Shown: piece by piece, positions 33,310-46,293 of the stretch | Numbering within the stretch: position 1 is the first letter of the stretch | Layout: each line of letters starts with the position of its first letter | From: Apophysomyces variabilis | Lineage: Eukaryota > Mucoromycota > Mucoromycetes > Mucorales > Mucoraceae | Assembly (NCBI GenBank): GCA_002749535.1 | Contig: MZZL01000110.1 | Location: 83,708 to 145,146 of the forward strand | Direction of reading: 5' to 3' | Length of the DNA stretch: 61,439 bases | Program-made: the position numbers and the translations under genes | The notes under the pieces: model-generated | What the model was told of the DNA's origin: nothing | Seen by the model: the letters and a program-made list of their open reading frames with translations, nothing else | Database searches by the model: none

Positions 33310-34803
33310 TTGCTCTTGCTACATTTCCACAAAGTTCCATTGATGGATTTATAATGATCAGCTTATTAATGTGTGTCTTTTTTCTTTTTCTTTTTTTTTG
33401 ATCTGTCTTGCCAATGCTGAACGTTTCTGCTGACTCTGGAAATTACTTGGGGCTACACGCAGAGGTCGTACTTGTCCTACATCAATGCCACTAGCAATTG
33501 GGAGTCCGAACTGACAAGATCGTCCATGCCGCAGTAATGATTTCCTCATTTAATACATGATTACGCGTCTCCTCCTACTGCCAGCCTCATAGATCGGTAT
33601 TTTCGCGCTTCACCAATACTAACAGTTTGTTCCTAGCAGTTTTATAGCGCTTGCCGAATTGCGATTCTCTTTGCACCGTAAGACGAAATATATCTCGAAG
33701 GATCCTACTCTAACTGCTAGCTTCTAAAGAAAGGTGACAAAGGGTTCACTGTCGTCTAGTCCGCATTCATACACTCAAAAATCAAGACAAGTGTTTCAAT
33801 GATGACAAATCAATATACAATAAAATCAAGGTTTGCTATGTAGAAAGCCCAAAAGACGCGTTACGAATCTATTGACTAATCGTTATCTTTATTGTATTTG
33901 AATGCACAAGTAGATGATGACGCTAGCAATCTTTATGCTGAAATTGATACTGTTGGTAGCTCCCAAGGTTGCTGAGGTCTTTTTCCCAAGAATGGTAGTG
34001 CAACTGGCACAGCCATCTTAAGCTGGTCCTTAATTCAAAGGAGAAAAAAGGGTCTGGAAATTCTAACCGGGGATTCTCCATGTAACGTCTTTCGGTCTCC
34101 GCTCATTGCGCAACAAAGCCGACATTTGGGATATGCGTCATTGACGCTATTAGACGGATTTTACTGTAACACAAACACGCAAATGGATATTAACGCTTAT
34201 CGAAAAGAGCATTGGCAGAGCTTGGACCAAGGAAGGCGGTGCCACTCCACAAGAAAAAGGAGCCCTTATTTTTCTTTGTTTCTTTCATTTGTGACAGTCC
34301 GTCGTGCACGCATCAGCCAGCAACAAGACGCTAACATTGCTTTGTTACATAGCGTCTCCATCGCGGCACTTGTCCAATTCCTTCACTGGGTTGCAAAACG
34401 AAGCCTTCGCACTCGCTCAACCTACAAATGCCATAAGTCTCACTGATCATTGTCATGTTTGATTGCTGCTCTAACACACTGCTGTAGTTAATTTTGCTCT
34501 TCAATATTTTAACGCCGCTCCTTTAAGATGGGTCTTCAACACGATGGAGTATAAGACTCGTTCTATTTGGTCAATTTCCACTCGTGAGAAATATCAGGGA
34601 CTATGACGTTCCCCATTGAACTATTAATAGTCTAAGACAGGGTGAAGGTATATGCATGGATTAAGCCTTTCAAATTTTGTGGTAGAACAATATTTTAGGC
34701 ACTCCTCAACGAATACTACGGAAGAAATAGTCATAGAAATGGCCGAAGGGATCTCCCCTCTTGAGCGAGGTCTGTATATAGCTGTATCCCATGCCTTACT
34801 GAC
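33310..34803. other. Intergenic region
   Basis: No supported gene is present. Open frames around 34126-34446 and 34624-34848 lack any family resemblance or splice support. Confidence 0.45.
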
Positions 34804-35860
34804 ATGGAATGTATAACGGAGAGGTACAACACCTGGTTTCGCCGACAAAGAGCCGGTGTAGAGATGCAGCGTTCAGCTGCTGCAGCTGACAATGACCCCA
34901 CCGCTCAGCTTAGCAAAGAGGAAAAAGACCGATACCTGAAGAAAAGAAAAATAGGACGATATAGCACAGAAAAAGCGAAGAAGCGAATGTATAATGTAAT
35001 CGTACAGCTTCCGAGCGAGCATATATGGATGGAAACTAGTGAATTATCCAGGAAAGCAAAATGCAGTTACTGTAACCAAAGCTTTGTAAAATTCGAGAAC
35101 ATATTTTAGCGATACCAAAAACCCGATGGGTGTGAGATGTCATCCAGGCCAGATGGCTTGCAATGTTTCCGGATACTATATCCGCACGATATCATAGACG
35201 ACGCTGGCTTTGCTATTATGACTTGGAAGAATTTAGGCAAGTAGCAGTGTATGATGCAGCACAAATCTTGAACCAGGAAAACTACAACAGTAACAATGAC
35301 CGAATTCAAAGGCACGCTTGGTATGACATACTGTAAACCTGGAGAATCAATATAGTTTGAAGTGACATAGTCACTTTACAACGTATTATTGCCAGAGGGC
35401 CCAGTAACATACAGTTACCACAAGCAGATATTTCCGATGATTGGCTGTACAATCGAGAAATAACCTGTAAGCAGTTACAGGAGCACATTGACCAGGGAAT
35501 CACCGTAGTTCTGAAAGAAATCTGGAGTACAGAACCAGCAAACTGTGGGTACTACATTGTTCACTGTCCTTGTCGGTCCAATTACCTTGACAGACGACCA
35601 GTCTTAAACAATGTACAGCATAAGTATTCTATTCCAGGGAGCAACAGTTCTAGAACAAAGAAACCGTGCGCGTAGGGGCTGTCTACCGGCGACTTCGATA
35701 GCCTGCCATTAGCTGTTGGAAGATACTTATGGTATCAATTCCGGAGAGGTTCTGAGCATCGTTCTGAGCGTTTCCAAGGTGCAGATCCGGGACGATGCTA
35801 TCTGAAGATGCCACACAAACAAATGGAAGAAACTACTGTATTTGGCTGTACATGATCTTC
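34804..35860 (+). pseudogene. Transposon-like coding remnant, unassigned
   Basis: A 101-codon frame (34804-35109) is highly charged (EEKDRYLKKRKIGRYSTEKAK) and ends in a CxxC pair (AKCSYC). Further coding-like pieces follow in other frames: DDAGFAIMTWKNLGK near 35200, and NCGYYIVHCPCRSNY with DRRPVLNNVQHKYS near 35540-35625. The Cys-rich patch resembles zinc-binding regions of fungal transposase-like proteins, but stops break every frame. The superfamily is not identified. Confidence 0.3.
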
Positions 35861-37145
35861 AGCAAAAGCAACCATGAGATATACGGCAATCTATTAAGTT
35901 TATAGTAAACTCTTCGCTCAAATCCGAGCATTTCAAATATTTAATTCATCACCCATTTATTATCATTGATCTATTGTCATAACTATTATCATCAGAACTA
36001 CGTAACTAACGTAGAACCTGTCCTTGGAACTATAGTTCGCATCCTATGATTGATAATTCCAAACATTGATCATAAAATAGACATAAAAACATACATTTCC
36101 ATGAGTATGATAGACGGACGGGGAAACCGTCTTTAATTTCCTCTTTCCTCTTTTTCTTAGGACCCATTTCCTTTATGACTAGTTATCCATGTTCGACTTC
36201 TAATCTTTTTACAGTACCTGAAAACTGTTATGCCTATGGTGTTTCTTGAGGCGGATGCGATTGAGGTGGCTTCATTGTCTAGGAGTTCACGTCCCATTAC
36301 TTTTTCTTTGTCTTTTACGGAAGAAGCAGTCTTGCCCAAGTCTGGTATTTCTAGAAACCCTCATGAGCAGTTTTTGATACTGAGAGCTTAATATAACCTG
36401 TCGTCGACGGAACGTCGGTGTTAGCGTGAGTTCTTGTGTTTACCGTGTTAGGAAAAGCCAGACACTGTTTCCCTAAGTAATGTGTTTGTTTTCATGTGAC
36501 TACTTGGGATAGCGAAGTTAAGGCGAATCTAATATCGATGTGCAAGACCTGGAGATATATATAACACGCAAGCGGACCTTCGCCACTCCTTCAAAATTAT
36601 GATAAACAGCATCTGGCTGGCTGAGATCGTCGATGCATACTATGAAAGAGTACACGCCCAAGTATTATCCTAAGGAAGAACAACTGCGACAGTCCAACAT
36701 CAATAAAGAGCAGCTGGATACGAAGAAAACTTATTCTACAGAACCAATGCTGTGGTGAACTGTCATGAATGATACTTCTCACTGTCGCAAATAGGTGTTG
36801 GTCCCCATATCCACCAGTTCTTATTGAAATATTTCTTGCTCTGAACATAGGAAAAGACATAATGTTTTACAGCTTCTTTCCGTTCATGGACCAAAAATAC
36901 AGCGTTTAACTAAGGTCTATTTGACTTGCAGTCCGTTACTAACATATTTTAACTTGAAGAAAGCATACTGGTAGCTATTTGGAACAATGAGTTAAATAAA
37001 GTAAAGCAAAAGTTCGGTTACATCTATTAGTTAAGTTAAGTACATAATACAACTGCTTGATTCACTATATTGCTACTATGTGTCCGGTAGATTATAGCCT
37101 CACTTGCAGCAATTTCGTCAGCAGCCCAAGAACTTGTTTATAGCG
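35861..37145. other. Intergenic region
   Basis: No gene, RNA or repeat is recognised. Confidence 0.5.
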
Positions 37146-37579
37146 ACGCTACTGGTAATATGATTCCCCCATCCGCGCCATGAGGTACCACCATCACTTA
37201 GGATTCCATAAGGGTGATGCTTAGCTTTGCTGCTATTCGGGCTAACTCTGGCACTTCTTGCAATGAACCAGGAAGGCTCCGGTAACTTTGGGCAAAGCAT
37301 CATCCCTCTCTTAGGATACCCTTTAACCAACTATTTCAGAGGAGAAGGGATTCCTTTGCCATCGTGCATGAGCTTAATCCTACCTTTTTCCATTAACAAA
37401 GAAACGGGTTGAAAACGGCAGCGCTACTGGAGGCATGTCTCCTCATCCGCGCCATGAGGTGCCGCCATCACTCAGGACTCCATCAGGATGGCGGCCTGTT
37501 AGGAACGCCAACCCTTTCTTAGGATACCCTCTAACCAACTGTTTCAGAGGAAGCGGGATTCCTTCGCCGTCATTACCTT
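37146..37579. repeat. Diverged direct repeat, two copies
   Basis: Two related segments, about 37146-37366 and 37420-37579, share blocks in the same order: CATCCGCGCCATGAGGT, then CTTAGGATACCCT, then CCAACT and TTTCAGAGGA, then GGGATTCCTT. The second copy is shorter, through an internal deletion. They are non-coding and probably an old tandem duplication of a dispersed repeat; a fragment with GCCATGAGG also occurs near 39627. Confidence 0.7.
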
Positions 37580-39703
37580 TGAAACGTTTACAGAAGAAAA
37601 GAAAGGGACTTGCGGCTAATTTTGTCCCAGACCAGCATAAACTCCGACATCGCAGACGCAATGTCAATAGAAGAATACTAAACAATGGCCCGTTTTGATA
37701 TCAGAGGGTATAAAGCTAGCAGTGAAGACCAGCAATCAATCAGACTAAGAGGTATCAATTAATTTTATTTCCTTTAAAGATTATTTATACTAAATGTGAA
37801 GCACTTTTCAACCGTAATCGTAACAGTTTTCATGCGGCTTATTCATGATAACGGAGGATAAAGTATTTAGTAAAAATTGGGTATCCTTGATTCAAACAAC
37901 AGTTTCCAAGGAACAATAGCAGATCAAATCCATTGGTTATTTGTACCTGAAACATAGCTACATGGATATAATTGGCAAGCTGGTGAACTCGAGTTTAAAC
38001 AGCTTGATTTGTATTCGATCAGCAGTCTCAAAATGACAAGGAGTCGACAATTGTTGTTTCCATACTTGGTTAATAGTTAATCCATTGGATATGAATGCGA
38101 CAATTCTAAACAAGTCTGGGACGACAAAGTAATTGGCCGGCACCCAAAGTCATGCACGCTGCTATTGGTAACCAAAGGTCGAAAGGCCAACTTTTGTCCT
38201 GGAGAAGATGTCATGGTGTCTGTGACACAGGAATCAGGGGGAGACGAATAAAATATAATGCAGACGGTGTTATTAGACTTCATGGTATTGAAATACAAAT
38301 GCTAGAGAATTTCAGTGGATATGGCAAGGCTACAGCTGGCAAAGCTAGTTTTTACCATAATAAAGCAATGTTTGGCTTATTGTCCATAGTCAATCAGTTG
38401 CCGATACTTACCTCTGGGTCAATATGAGACCGTTGCCAGCCTCTAGCTACATTTTATACAAGCCCACTGTAATTCACTGCTTTACAGTTAGTATTATGAT
38501 TGTTTAAATACTTGTCTTTTAGGTAACTGTCTGCGATATTGGTCCTTCTTTAGCCCTACTCCAAGCCTGTACATCATGACAAAAGAACAAAAGTTGGAGA
38601 AGCCAGCTGTTTTTGTGGAAAAAAAAAAGACGAACTGCTGCCGTTTGCACAGTTTATATGGGACTCGATGGTAAGCACAGTCTAGATATCGAAAGCTTCG
38701 GCTCGTATGATTATAAACTGCTTTATCCCAGATAGGTGTAGAGGCTACGGCTAAGCCCTCGATAGCTTGGAATATAGCCATGAGAAGATGTCGCGCTGCT
38801 TGCGGTATTAATTGGAGCACCCACCTACTTTGTCTTCATTGGTAGATCCAAAGGTGGTTAGGCTTATTGAGAGACAGCACTGGGCTGGTTTAGCAGGTGA
38901 AGGTCCAAAAAGCTTTCTTTGACGACAGCTATGTGGCAGATGGCTTGAAATTGGGCAGCCAAACAACTTTCGAGAAATCAGTTGCTGTTAGGAAACTCTC
39001 AAATACATTAACAAATTGTTAACACCGGCCCACTTAAAGCTCGCATAAACGTTAATGCCCCAATTACTGGCGATAAAGTCGGTTTTATTCCAGTTCTGTA
39101 CCTGTGCATGGCTGGTGTACAACTGCTGACACGTCTATATTAGCCTTATCGCTTTAGGGCGCACGGGCCAATGCGATGAATAGCAAATTCTCTGATTCCA
39201 CATAGGGAATAGAGAAGAAAAAAGATGATGATTGACTTGCGCAGAAATGCTTCCGGATAGCCTGTTCATTTGATGAACGCGATATTATTTTTCTTGATAG
39301 GGACGCGTCATAACTTATTTGGCGCTACCCGCCACATGGGGCGTAGGCAACTTGGTCCAGGCGAGTTGAAGAACCGAATGATGACAGTACGCATAAGAAG
39401 AAGTCTCAATACCGAGCCTATCCGTCTGTGCTTTCCACATATGGAAGTGCATAGAACGGTCGTTAGTACGAAAAGGAAGAGAATTGCAAAGGCAACACGT
39501 CATAGCGTGCTTTTTGCTTCATGAGTCATGCAATCTTGGGGATACAAGGTTTCAGTCCTGGATCGTGAATCTTCGATTTGATTGGTCAGTTTCAAATGGT
39601 CCGTTGATTTCAAGAACCGCCATCACGCCATGAGGAAGCTATGACTCCATTGCTTTCCGATCGACACGGTGCCACCCGAGGCCCCTCAATCCGCTCTGTG
39701 GAG
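37580..39703. other. Gene-poor intergenic region
   Basis: About 2.1 kb without supported features; open frames are short and lack family similarity. Confidence 0.5.
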
Positions 39704-39710
39704 TATATAA
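39704..39710 (+). promoter_or_regulatory. TATA box of the IF1 gene
   Basis: TATATAA about 77 bp upstream of the IF1 start codon at 39787. Confidence 0.55.
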
Positions 39711-39786
39711 TGTAGGGCTCTCTTGCCTCTCGTTTGGTTATTCACACCAATCAATCAGATCAATACATACATTTCTTTTATCAAAA

Positions 39787-40148
39787 ATGGTTACCAACGC
39801 TCTTCGTATCTCTATTCGTCGTATCCCTTTCGTCAGAAGAATCCATGTCAGTTCAAGCATGCGAACCCAGGTCCCTGGTGCTTCTGAAGGAGCAACAGCC
39901 GCCTCAAAAGGTGCCTTTGGTGATAAGGAAAAGGCCATTGAAAACCAGTGGGCACGTTTGCACGTAAGCTTCTTTCATATTATTCCTCTGTTACAAGCTT
40001 TCACGTATTGATCGCTTTCTTTCTTTCTATCTGCTAGGACGCCGAGAAACTAAAGGCTCTCCGCGAACAACTGAACAAGCATGAAGAAATGACCACCCAT
40101 TTGAAAGGACGGTTGCAAGAACTTGAACAAGCTATTGGCAAACAATAA
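39787..40148 (+). CDS. Mitochondrial F1Fo-ATPase inhibitor, IF1 family
   Basis: IF1 binds the F1 catalytic head and blocks wasteful ATP hydrolysis when the proton gradient collapses. Two exons (39787-39963, 40038-40148; 288 nt, 95 aa) fit the family length. Residues 1 to about 25 are an Arg-rich, acid-free presequence for the mitochondrial matrix (ISIRRIPFVRRIHVSSSM). The inhibitory core follows: a Gly-rich hinge, GAFGDKEKAIENQWARLHD, then KLKALREQL and a C-terminal coiled coil (HLKGRLQELEQAIGK). The intron splits the core between the His and Asp codons. The housekeeping role is well supported. Confidence 0.95.
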
Positions 40149-40963
40149 TCAGACCGATTTTTTCTTGCAATGTTTTTTTATCCCATGTAAAATATAAACA
40201 CTCGACTACTCGATCCAGCGTGTCATCTTGTATAAAAAAATAAACCTGCAAAGAGTTTGTGTGTAAACAGAACAATTAGCCAATGAAGAAAAAGTGTATG
40301 TCATTGGTCAGACGTCATGGACTTGAGGAAGTTGCCATGCGTTCAAATCGACCAACTCGGTGGACGGTTTTTAATTGGGAGGATCTCGAAATTTGTGATT
40401 GCTGGACAACTCCAACGAAAAGTCATACAATGGACTACAGTTACACGGCCGGTTAATCAATCAGCGGCATAAAGAACTGGACTGACCCACACGCTTATTA
40501 CAATGTTTGGACAAAACTAACCTTATGGCTCTCAGGAACGCTAGTTTCTTTGTAAGGATGCGGATAAAACATGTACAGAGACACAGAGGAAAAGAGGGAA
40601 GTATGCGATCACTCCCTATTTGTCTCCAGCTTTGTGTCTTTCATTTCTTTCAGGGCATTTGTATTTGCGCTTTCGTTCATTGCTACATATTGCATCTTAT
40701 TCTGAGCGTTTCAAACCAAGAATTCGCATATCCACTTGATATCGTTTTCTTTAGATTCAGTTTGTGTTGGTCCGGTTACCAAACGCTTCCATTTAACCAT
40801 GGTTGCTTACAAGTAGTTGTGCTGTAGTACAGTCCTTAGTGATACAGAAAACCGAGATTTACTTGTACCTAAAATAGATGCAATGGTTTCCAATTATAGC
40901 GCACTTTTTACAAATTACTGACATCGACCCAATACTGTTTATTGAACACTTTTTTACGCTACT
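40149..40963. other. Intergenic region
   Basis: This is the 3' flank of the IF1 gene followed by sequence with no recognised feature. Confidence 0.5.
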
Positions 40964-41436
40964 CTAGATAAATTTTGCGTCCATGCAAGGATCAAGATTG
41001 CGCTAAAAGGGATAGAAATATGCGTCATTAGTAAATAGATTATGCGGGTAATATATTTTGCTTACCTCAACTTGGTCCTTCCGTGGACACAAAATTCATT
41101 CAAGCAGCGTAAAAAAATGTTCATGGTTAGTAAATGGAAGGATAGCTTGACATCCTTTTTACTTACCCCCGAAGGGTAATCCTGCCCAAAGACAGGGGCC
41201 GGCCCCGCACCTGTGTCGGTGAGGGCGGCGAGAGAGAGAATCATGGCTTCCATGAGTGGCCGGTTCGTGTGTAACGCACTGCAGAGGACTTGAAGCGATG
41301 CAACACCTGGCGAGGACTTGGAAGCAGAAGATAATGAATGACACTGTGCATAAACAAACAAGATTTCTTTTTCACTTACGTATTGGAGTGCAGGGAGCTT
41401 ACGCACACAAACAAGGTGGTTCGGGACAGAGGTCAT
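40964..41436 (-). CDS. Tentative small spliced gene, unknown function
   Basis: Four exons can be joined on the minus strand (41436-41380, 41343-41167, 41077-41066, 41002-40964) into a continuous 285-nt frame, 94 aa, with GT donors and AG acceptors. The third exon is only 12 nt and its acceptor is far from the likely branch point. The product would include a CHSLSSASKSSPGVASLQVL segment, an ALHTNRPLMEAMILSLAALT helix and a C-terminal RNLDPCMDAKFI. I recognise no family. Upstream exons may exist, because the frame can be extended through another intron. It could also be chance or the tail of a decayed gene. Confidence 0.35.
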
Positions 41437-42693
41437 GCAGGCTAAAGCTTACAGAAGAGGGATATCAGTCATTCTGTACATATGATCAATGCGAAGTACA
41501 TACCGGGGATGTTATTGGAGAACAGAGCCAAAGAATTGAAAAGATGTTGTTTCTTCGCTTTTGAATAGTACGTGATTACTGATACCAAAAATCAAAGTCA
41601 TGGATAAGAAATCAGTGGATGTCTTATGGATGACAACAATTCAGAGATAAGGCAACAACTCTCCCAAGAGTAAAAATGGACTCAATCCGATAGAAGGTCT
41701 TGAACAGAATGGAACATCTGTAATGGAACATATGTAGAGGAAATATACCCTCTTCGTTTGTTTCTATATGTCCTTGATGCTATCATATCCGTTTCTGTCA
41801 GTTATGGTAGTAGAAACTGTCAGGGCTATGGTACCCAATTCCGGTTCTGCTCAATTGTACTGCCTTATATTCCACTTTTATTTTCCCTGAATGTAGTTAT
41901 GTTCTCCTTTTCTTCTATTATATCTTAAATTTTGTCTATTAGGCAATCACAAAAGATTGGATTGCCACGGAATGAACGCTTAGTATCTTGTCATAGATAA
42001 TGCAATGACACGACTGTACGCAAAGAAGGGTAGTCTGACCGCAACTATTTCATCTAATCTTGCAAGTATTCTTTGGATTCCGCAAAAACTTGAATCCCAG
42101 TCCGCAAATAAAAAATAGAAACAGGCAGACAAATAGGAAAAACCCAATAAATGCACAGATATGGAAACATCGTGACATATCTTAATAAGGGAATTGTTAA
42201 CCTCGGATGGCGTATGCCAAGATTTCTCTCCAGCCACAAAGTTTCCTGCACTTGAATCTGCAGTTGCCAAGCTCACAGCGTTCATCTTCCGCTTGTGACC
42301 AGCTGAGATGGGCATTCATCGTTTTGCGCAGTTCGTCAGGATTTAATTACTTTCTTTTCTGGAACCGGCTAATACTTTCCCGGGATCCACAGCCACAAAT
42401 TTCTGAGCAGAATCTTGTCATACACTTCCAACTATCCTATTAGACACTATGTCACTTCAGCTCGAAAGTTCAATACGACCCGGGAGATTGTACTGACGAG
42501 ATAAAAGCATGTAAGTGAAGACCGGATGAACTGACAGCTGAATTCTGAGCAGGTTAACCAAGAAAAAAGCAGTGGCTTGCCATGACGTTCCGTTGCTTCC
42601 GGCATGTCAGATTGAATATGTTTTAAACAGCTGAGCGAAAAAAAGAACGTCAGGGGAAATTTCCCATTGGTTATGGTGTCTAGACAAGGAAAA
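41437..42693. other. Intergenic region with possible decayed coding sequence
   Basis: Short minus-strand stretches near 42190-42420 look weakly coding (e.g. a segment with ELRKTMNAHLSWSQ), but frames conflict and nothing closes. No family is recognised. Confidence 0.35.
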
Positions 42694-42703
42694 TATATAT
42701 AAA
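42694..42703 (+). promoter_or_regulatory. TATA box of the CotH-like gene
   Basis: TATATATAAA ends 41 bp upstream of the ATG at 42745. Confidence 0.5.
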
Positions 42704-42744
42704 CCATAGTAACTTTTAACTTCTCTTCCCTATAGCTTCTTCCC

Positions 42745-44701
42745 ATGATTCTCCGCTCAGTGCTATGTAAGTTCACATCAAAATACAGTGAGCACACCGA
42801 ATCATCCCTTATATATGGAATTGCTTCGTTTTTTCTAGTCGCAAGCTTCATTGCATTGATTAGTGCTCGTAATATTACGTACAATGTCATCGTCTCTGCA
42901 GGGAAGCAGCAAACAGTAGCTGTTGTGGTGGACAAAAACCCCTTTCCCCTCAAACCCTCCCCCCATTCGGTTCTGTTATACACCGGAGAGGCTCCGGAAG
43001 CGACCGAGGCTTATAACTATGCCAAGTTCAATGGCAGCCAGATGGTTGAACAAGAAGCTTTTCTACGTCATGCTGTTAAAGTAGACACTCCTAACCAATT
43101 TTATAACCGCACATGGGACACTGTAAGTCCCGCTAAGCTTCCAGGCACATTACCATCTATGTCAGCTATAAACCGTATCAAGTCTGATCTTCATCTCAAT
43201 GACCAAATTGTTACGATACACTTTGAAGCTGACGAAGGTGCAATCGACCGTATGCAGAAAAGTACGCTTAATAACACCGAAAAAGTTGTTACAACAATGA
43301 CATATATCAGGTAAAGTTCGGTTAGAAAGATATTGGACGGTCGGTATTAATTTGAAAATTTTGACTTAGTTTGAATGGAACTCAGAAATTCACAGACGTA
43401 GAGATCAAGCTAGCCGGAAACAGCGCACGAATGTTTTCGAAACTTTCTTACAACATCAAGATTCCAAAGAAACAATCCTTAGCTGGCTATCGGTCCCTAA
43501 AATTGCGTTCCCTAGCGACAGATCCATCGTACGTGCGAGAAAAAACAGTTTATGATATTCTGCAGTCAGCAGGCGTCGCAACTACTGAATTCTCTTATGC
43601 GAGGTAAGAATATCTTTGCTTCTTTTCCAAACAGCTATAATAACAAATTCGCTACGCTATTTGTAGAGTTTTTGTTAACAAACGAGCATACGGGCTCTTT
43701 GGACTTATTGAGACCTATAAGGACCCTTGGCTTCAGAATGAATTCGGCGCCGGTCAAAAGGACTTCGAACGAGGCATTTTGTATCAAGGTCTCTGCCGCT
43801 CGCCGACCACAAATCTTAGCTCCAATCTCGAATTCCGGGGAGACAATCAGACTCTTTATGCCGATGATTCTTACAAGATCAAGGTTGACCCTGCCAAAGG
43901 TCAGCCAATCGATTATACCCGTCTCATGGATTTTACCAAGTTTCTTGCGAACGCCCCTACAAACGGATCTGACATCGTGAACCAGTGGGAAAAAGAAATA
44001 GACACACAGAGCATGGTACGAAAGTAAGTATGCAAAAGCAGATGTTCTTAGCAAAGTACGAATAGCTAAATAATATATTACTAAGTATGGCCCTTGAAAT
44101 CTTGCTGGGATTTGCTGATGGCTACGTTTCGAACGTGAACAACTTTTACCTCTACGATAACCGCAAGCGTCAGCAGTTCGTTTTTATTCCGTCGGATACC
44201 GATTTCTCCCTTGGTTCTACTTTTACTAAATTATCAGACATGCTGAGTGGAGATTATCATCAATTTCCCGGTATGTCGCTTAAGCGACCATTGATCCAAA
44301 AAATGCTGGAAGCGTCCGAGTTTAAGAAACAGTTTGAAGAATTGCTTGTCAAGCTTACCAAGGAGCTTTTGAATCCACAGGTGATGAATCCTTACATTGA
44401 CACCATGGTAAACATAGTCCGTGAAGACGTAGCATGGGATCAAATGTTACCTCGTGCCACCGCAGGTGTTTGGAACCAAATGGGCTCAGGAGATGCGGAC
44501 CCTCAGAAACTAAATGCCAGCATGTTCCAACCACCCTTTGATTTTGATACCACCATTGACATGGGCACACGAATCATTTTTAACAATGTTACACTAGACA
44601 TGGCAGTGAACGGACCGACTGGCTACATTTCACTTTCACCTTTGAAGGAATGGTTTGCTCGCAAGAGCCAAGCAACCTTGCAATATTTGAACGCCAATTA
44701 A
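42745..44701 (+). CDS. Secreted CotH-like (spore coat / CotH kinase domain) protein
   Basis: CotH proteins are kinase-like; bacterial CotH phosphorylates spore coat proteins, and Mucorales encode expanded surface CotH families, some of which bind host receptors. Five exons (42745-42766, 42839-43310, 43370-43603, 43667-44023, 44086-44701) give 1701 nt, 566 aa. The first intron (72 nt) carries no stop, so the unspliced frame is also open; splicing creates a clean signal peptide (MILRSVLFASFIALISA). The CotH domain is seen in KLSYNIKIPKKQSLAGYRSL, RAYGLFGLIETYKDPWL, a MALEILLGFADGY segment and FVFIPSDTDFSLGS (acidic active-site-like motif). There is no hydrophobic C-terminal tail for a GPI anchor. 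Its role in this organism is not evident from sequence. Confidence 0.92.
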
Positions 44702-45079
44702 GTATAAATACTCTACTTTTAGAAATATCTTCATTGCGTAAGTGAGGGTTTCCGGTTGTATGGATGGCACTATACATACATTTGTAATAAAATACAATAC
44801 CTACCGAAAACAAAAATAAACTCACTTATATCGGTTCCCCTCCGACTCATACTTTTGCTTAATTATGACACTGTTGTGGCAAAAGACGGGTGAAGATCGC
44901 GAGCACATACTGAATACTCATTAGCCAAAAGGTAAGCTCAAAGGGATCTAATGACCTAGACTCAAGCCTTGTACAGTATCTCCCAAAAATAATTCCGCAA
45001 ACTACGAAAATCGAAGTCGCAGTCCAGTGGAATTAAACGTCGCAACAAATGAAAAAAAAATTCAATGCCGTCCTTTTTC
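44702..45079. other. Intergenic region
   Basis: This is the 3' flank of the CotH-like gene; no other feature is seen. Confidence 0.5.
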
Positions 45080-45740
45080 TGCTTAGCTACCGCTTTACCT
45101 CATTTTAAAAGTGCATCCACATCCTTGAGCTCTCCCCATGCCCACTATTAAACAGTCAAAGCAGAACTCGCTGCTGCCAAGGCTGAAATTAGTAGGTTCA
45201 AACAGCACAACGCTTCACTTCTTGAGATGATAGACTCTAGTTTTCTTAAATGCCAAGTCTGTTGAATCTATTTCCTCTAATACAACCAATCCATTCAATG
45301 CACATGCCTAATACATATCGATATCTCCACAAAAGCTATCCGTCGCATCAGGACCCCAGTCCAGCCTGCTGTCGCCCGCTTCTTCCTTGCAAAAAGGTTT
45401 TTTAATACTCACGCCCTTTCCCGATATTTTTCCATCCCCCTTCAATTTTTATCAGATTGATCTAGCCCGGGCGGACACAATTATTATTTTTGCGCTCATT
45501 TGAACCACTGAATAAACCCAAGAAACTAGATAGTGCTAGGTTGAAACTCGATGTCACTCTCTTAGCTCGAAAAAGAAGGTAATCCACAAACCTCTATAAG
45601 ACGCATCCAGAGTCTGTAAGCTAGAATAATGACATATCTAATGCTCTTACCAACCTATCCCCTAAGGAAATCGACTTATTGATATTAGAATTTGAGATGC
45701 ACTGAGAGTTGTCAGGATGTCTTACTTGCAAAAAGATCAA
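45080..45740 (+). pseudogene. Probable degraded retroelement (LINE ORF1-like) fragment
   Basis: Coding-like pieces in broken plus-strand frames include KAELAAAKAEISRFKQHNAS (coiled-coil-like) and, further on, RRIRTPVQPAVARFFLAK. The second resembles a recurrent segment of LINE first-frame proteins in Mucoromycota as I remember them. Stops and shifts are frequent, and no reverse transcriptase is present. Assignment is weak. Confidence 0.25.
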
Positions 45741-46293
45741 TAAAGGGTACTTTGTGTATTCTTGAATTTTTACTGCTGTGAATACGATCCAGTTAGGAAT
45801 TTGAATTATTATTCCGGTTACCTAGCAGAAAAACCGCTAATGGAAAGCATGTCACCACTTGTTTATTTTTCTTCACATGTCGTTTTCGTTCTTTTCCCGC
45901 CATTTTCTGTGAGCATAAAATAATTTTTGATTTAAGATAGACATTGAGGTATTATTGATGGGAACAGTACACCGAGTTATAAACTATATCCACACGTGTA
46001 ATATTTATGTAACATTCCATGCAAATCCATTGTACAATGAAATGGGAATAACATAAACTATGGAAACTTTGTTCGGATGCACCCGAAGATGATGCAAACT
46101 TTACCTACTTTATTCGAAGACATACCAAGATAGCCTTTTACCGGGCGTGATGCAGACTAACTTTCAGATCATATGAAAGAAGAAGAATGTAGAAGACTTT
46201 AGCAGACAATAGGTATTCTATAAAAATTAAGAGAACATGAAACAAAAAACAAGTAAAAAAAACAAAGTAAAAGAATTTATTTAGCCCAGCTAT
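45741..46293. other. Intergenic region
   Basis: AT-rich sequence without recognised features. Confidence 0.5.
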
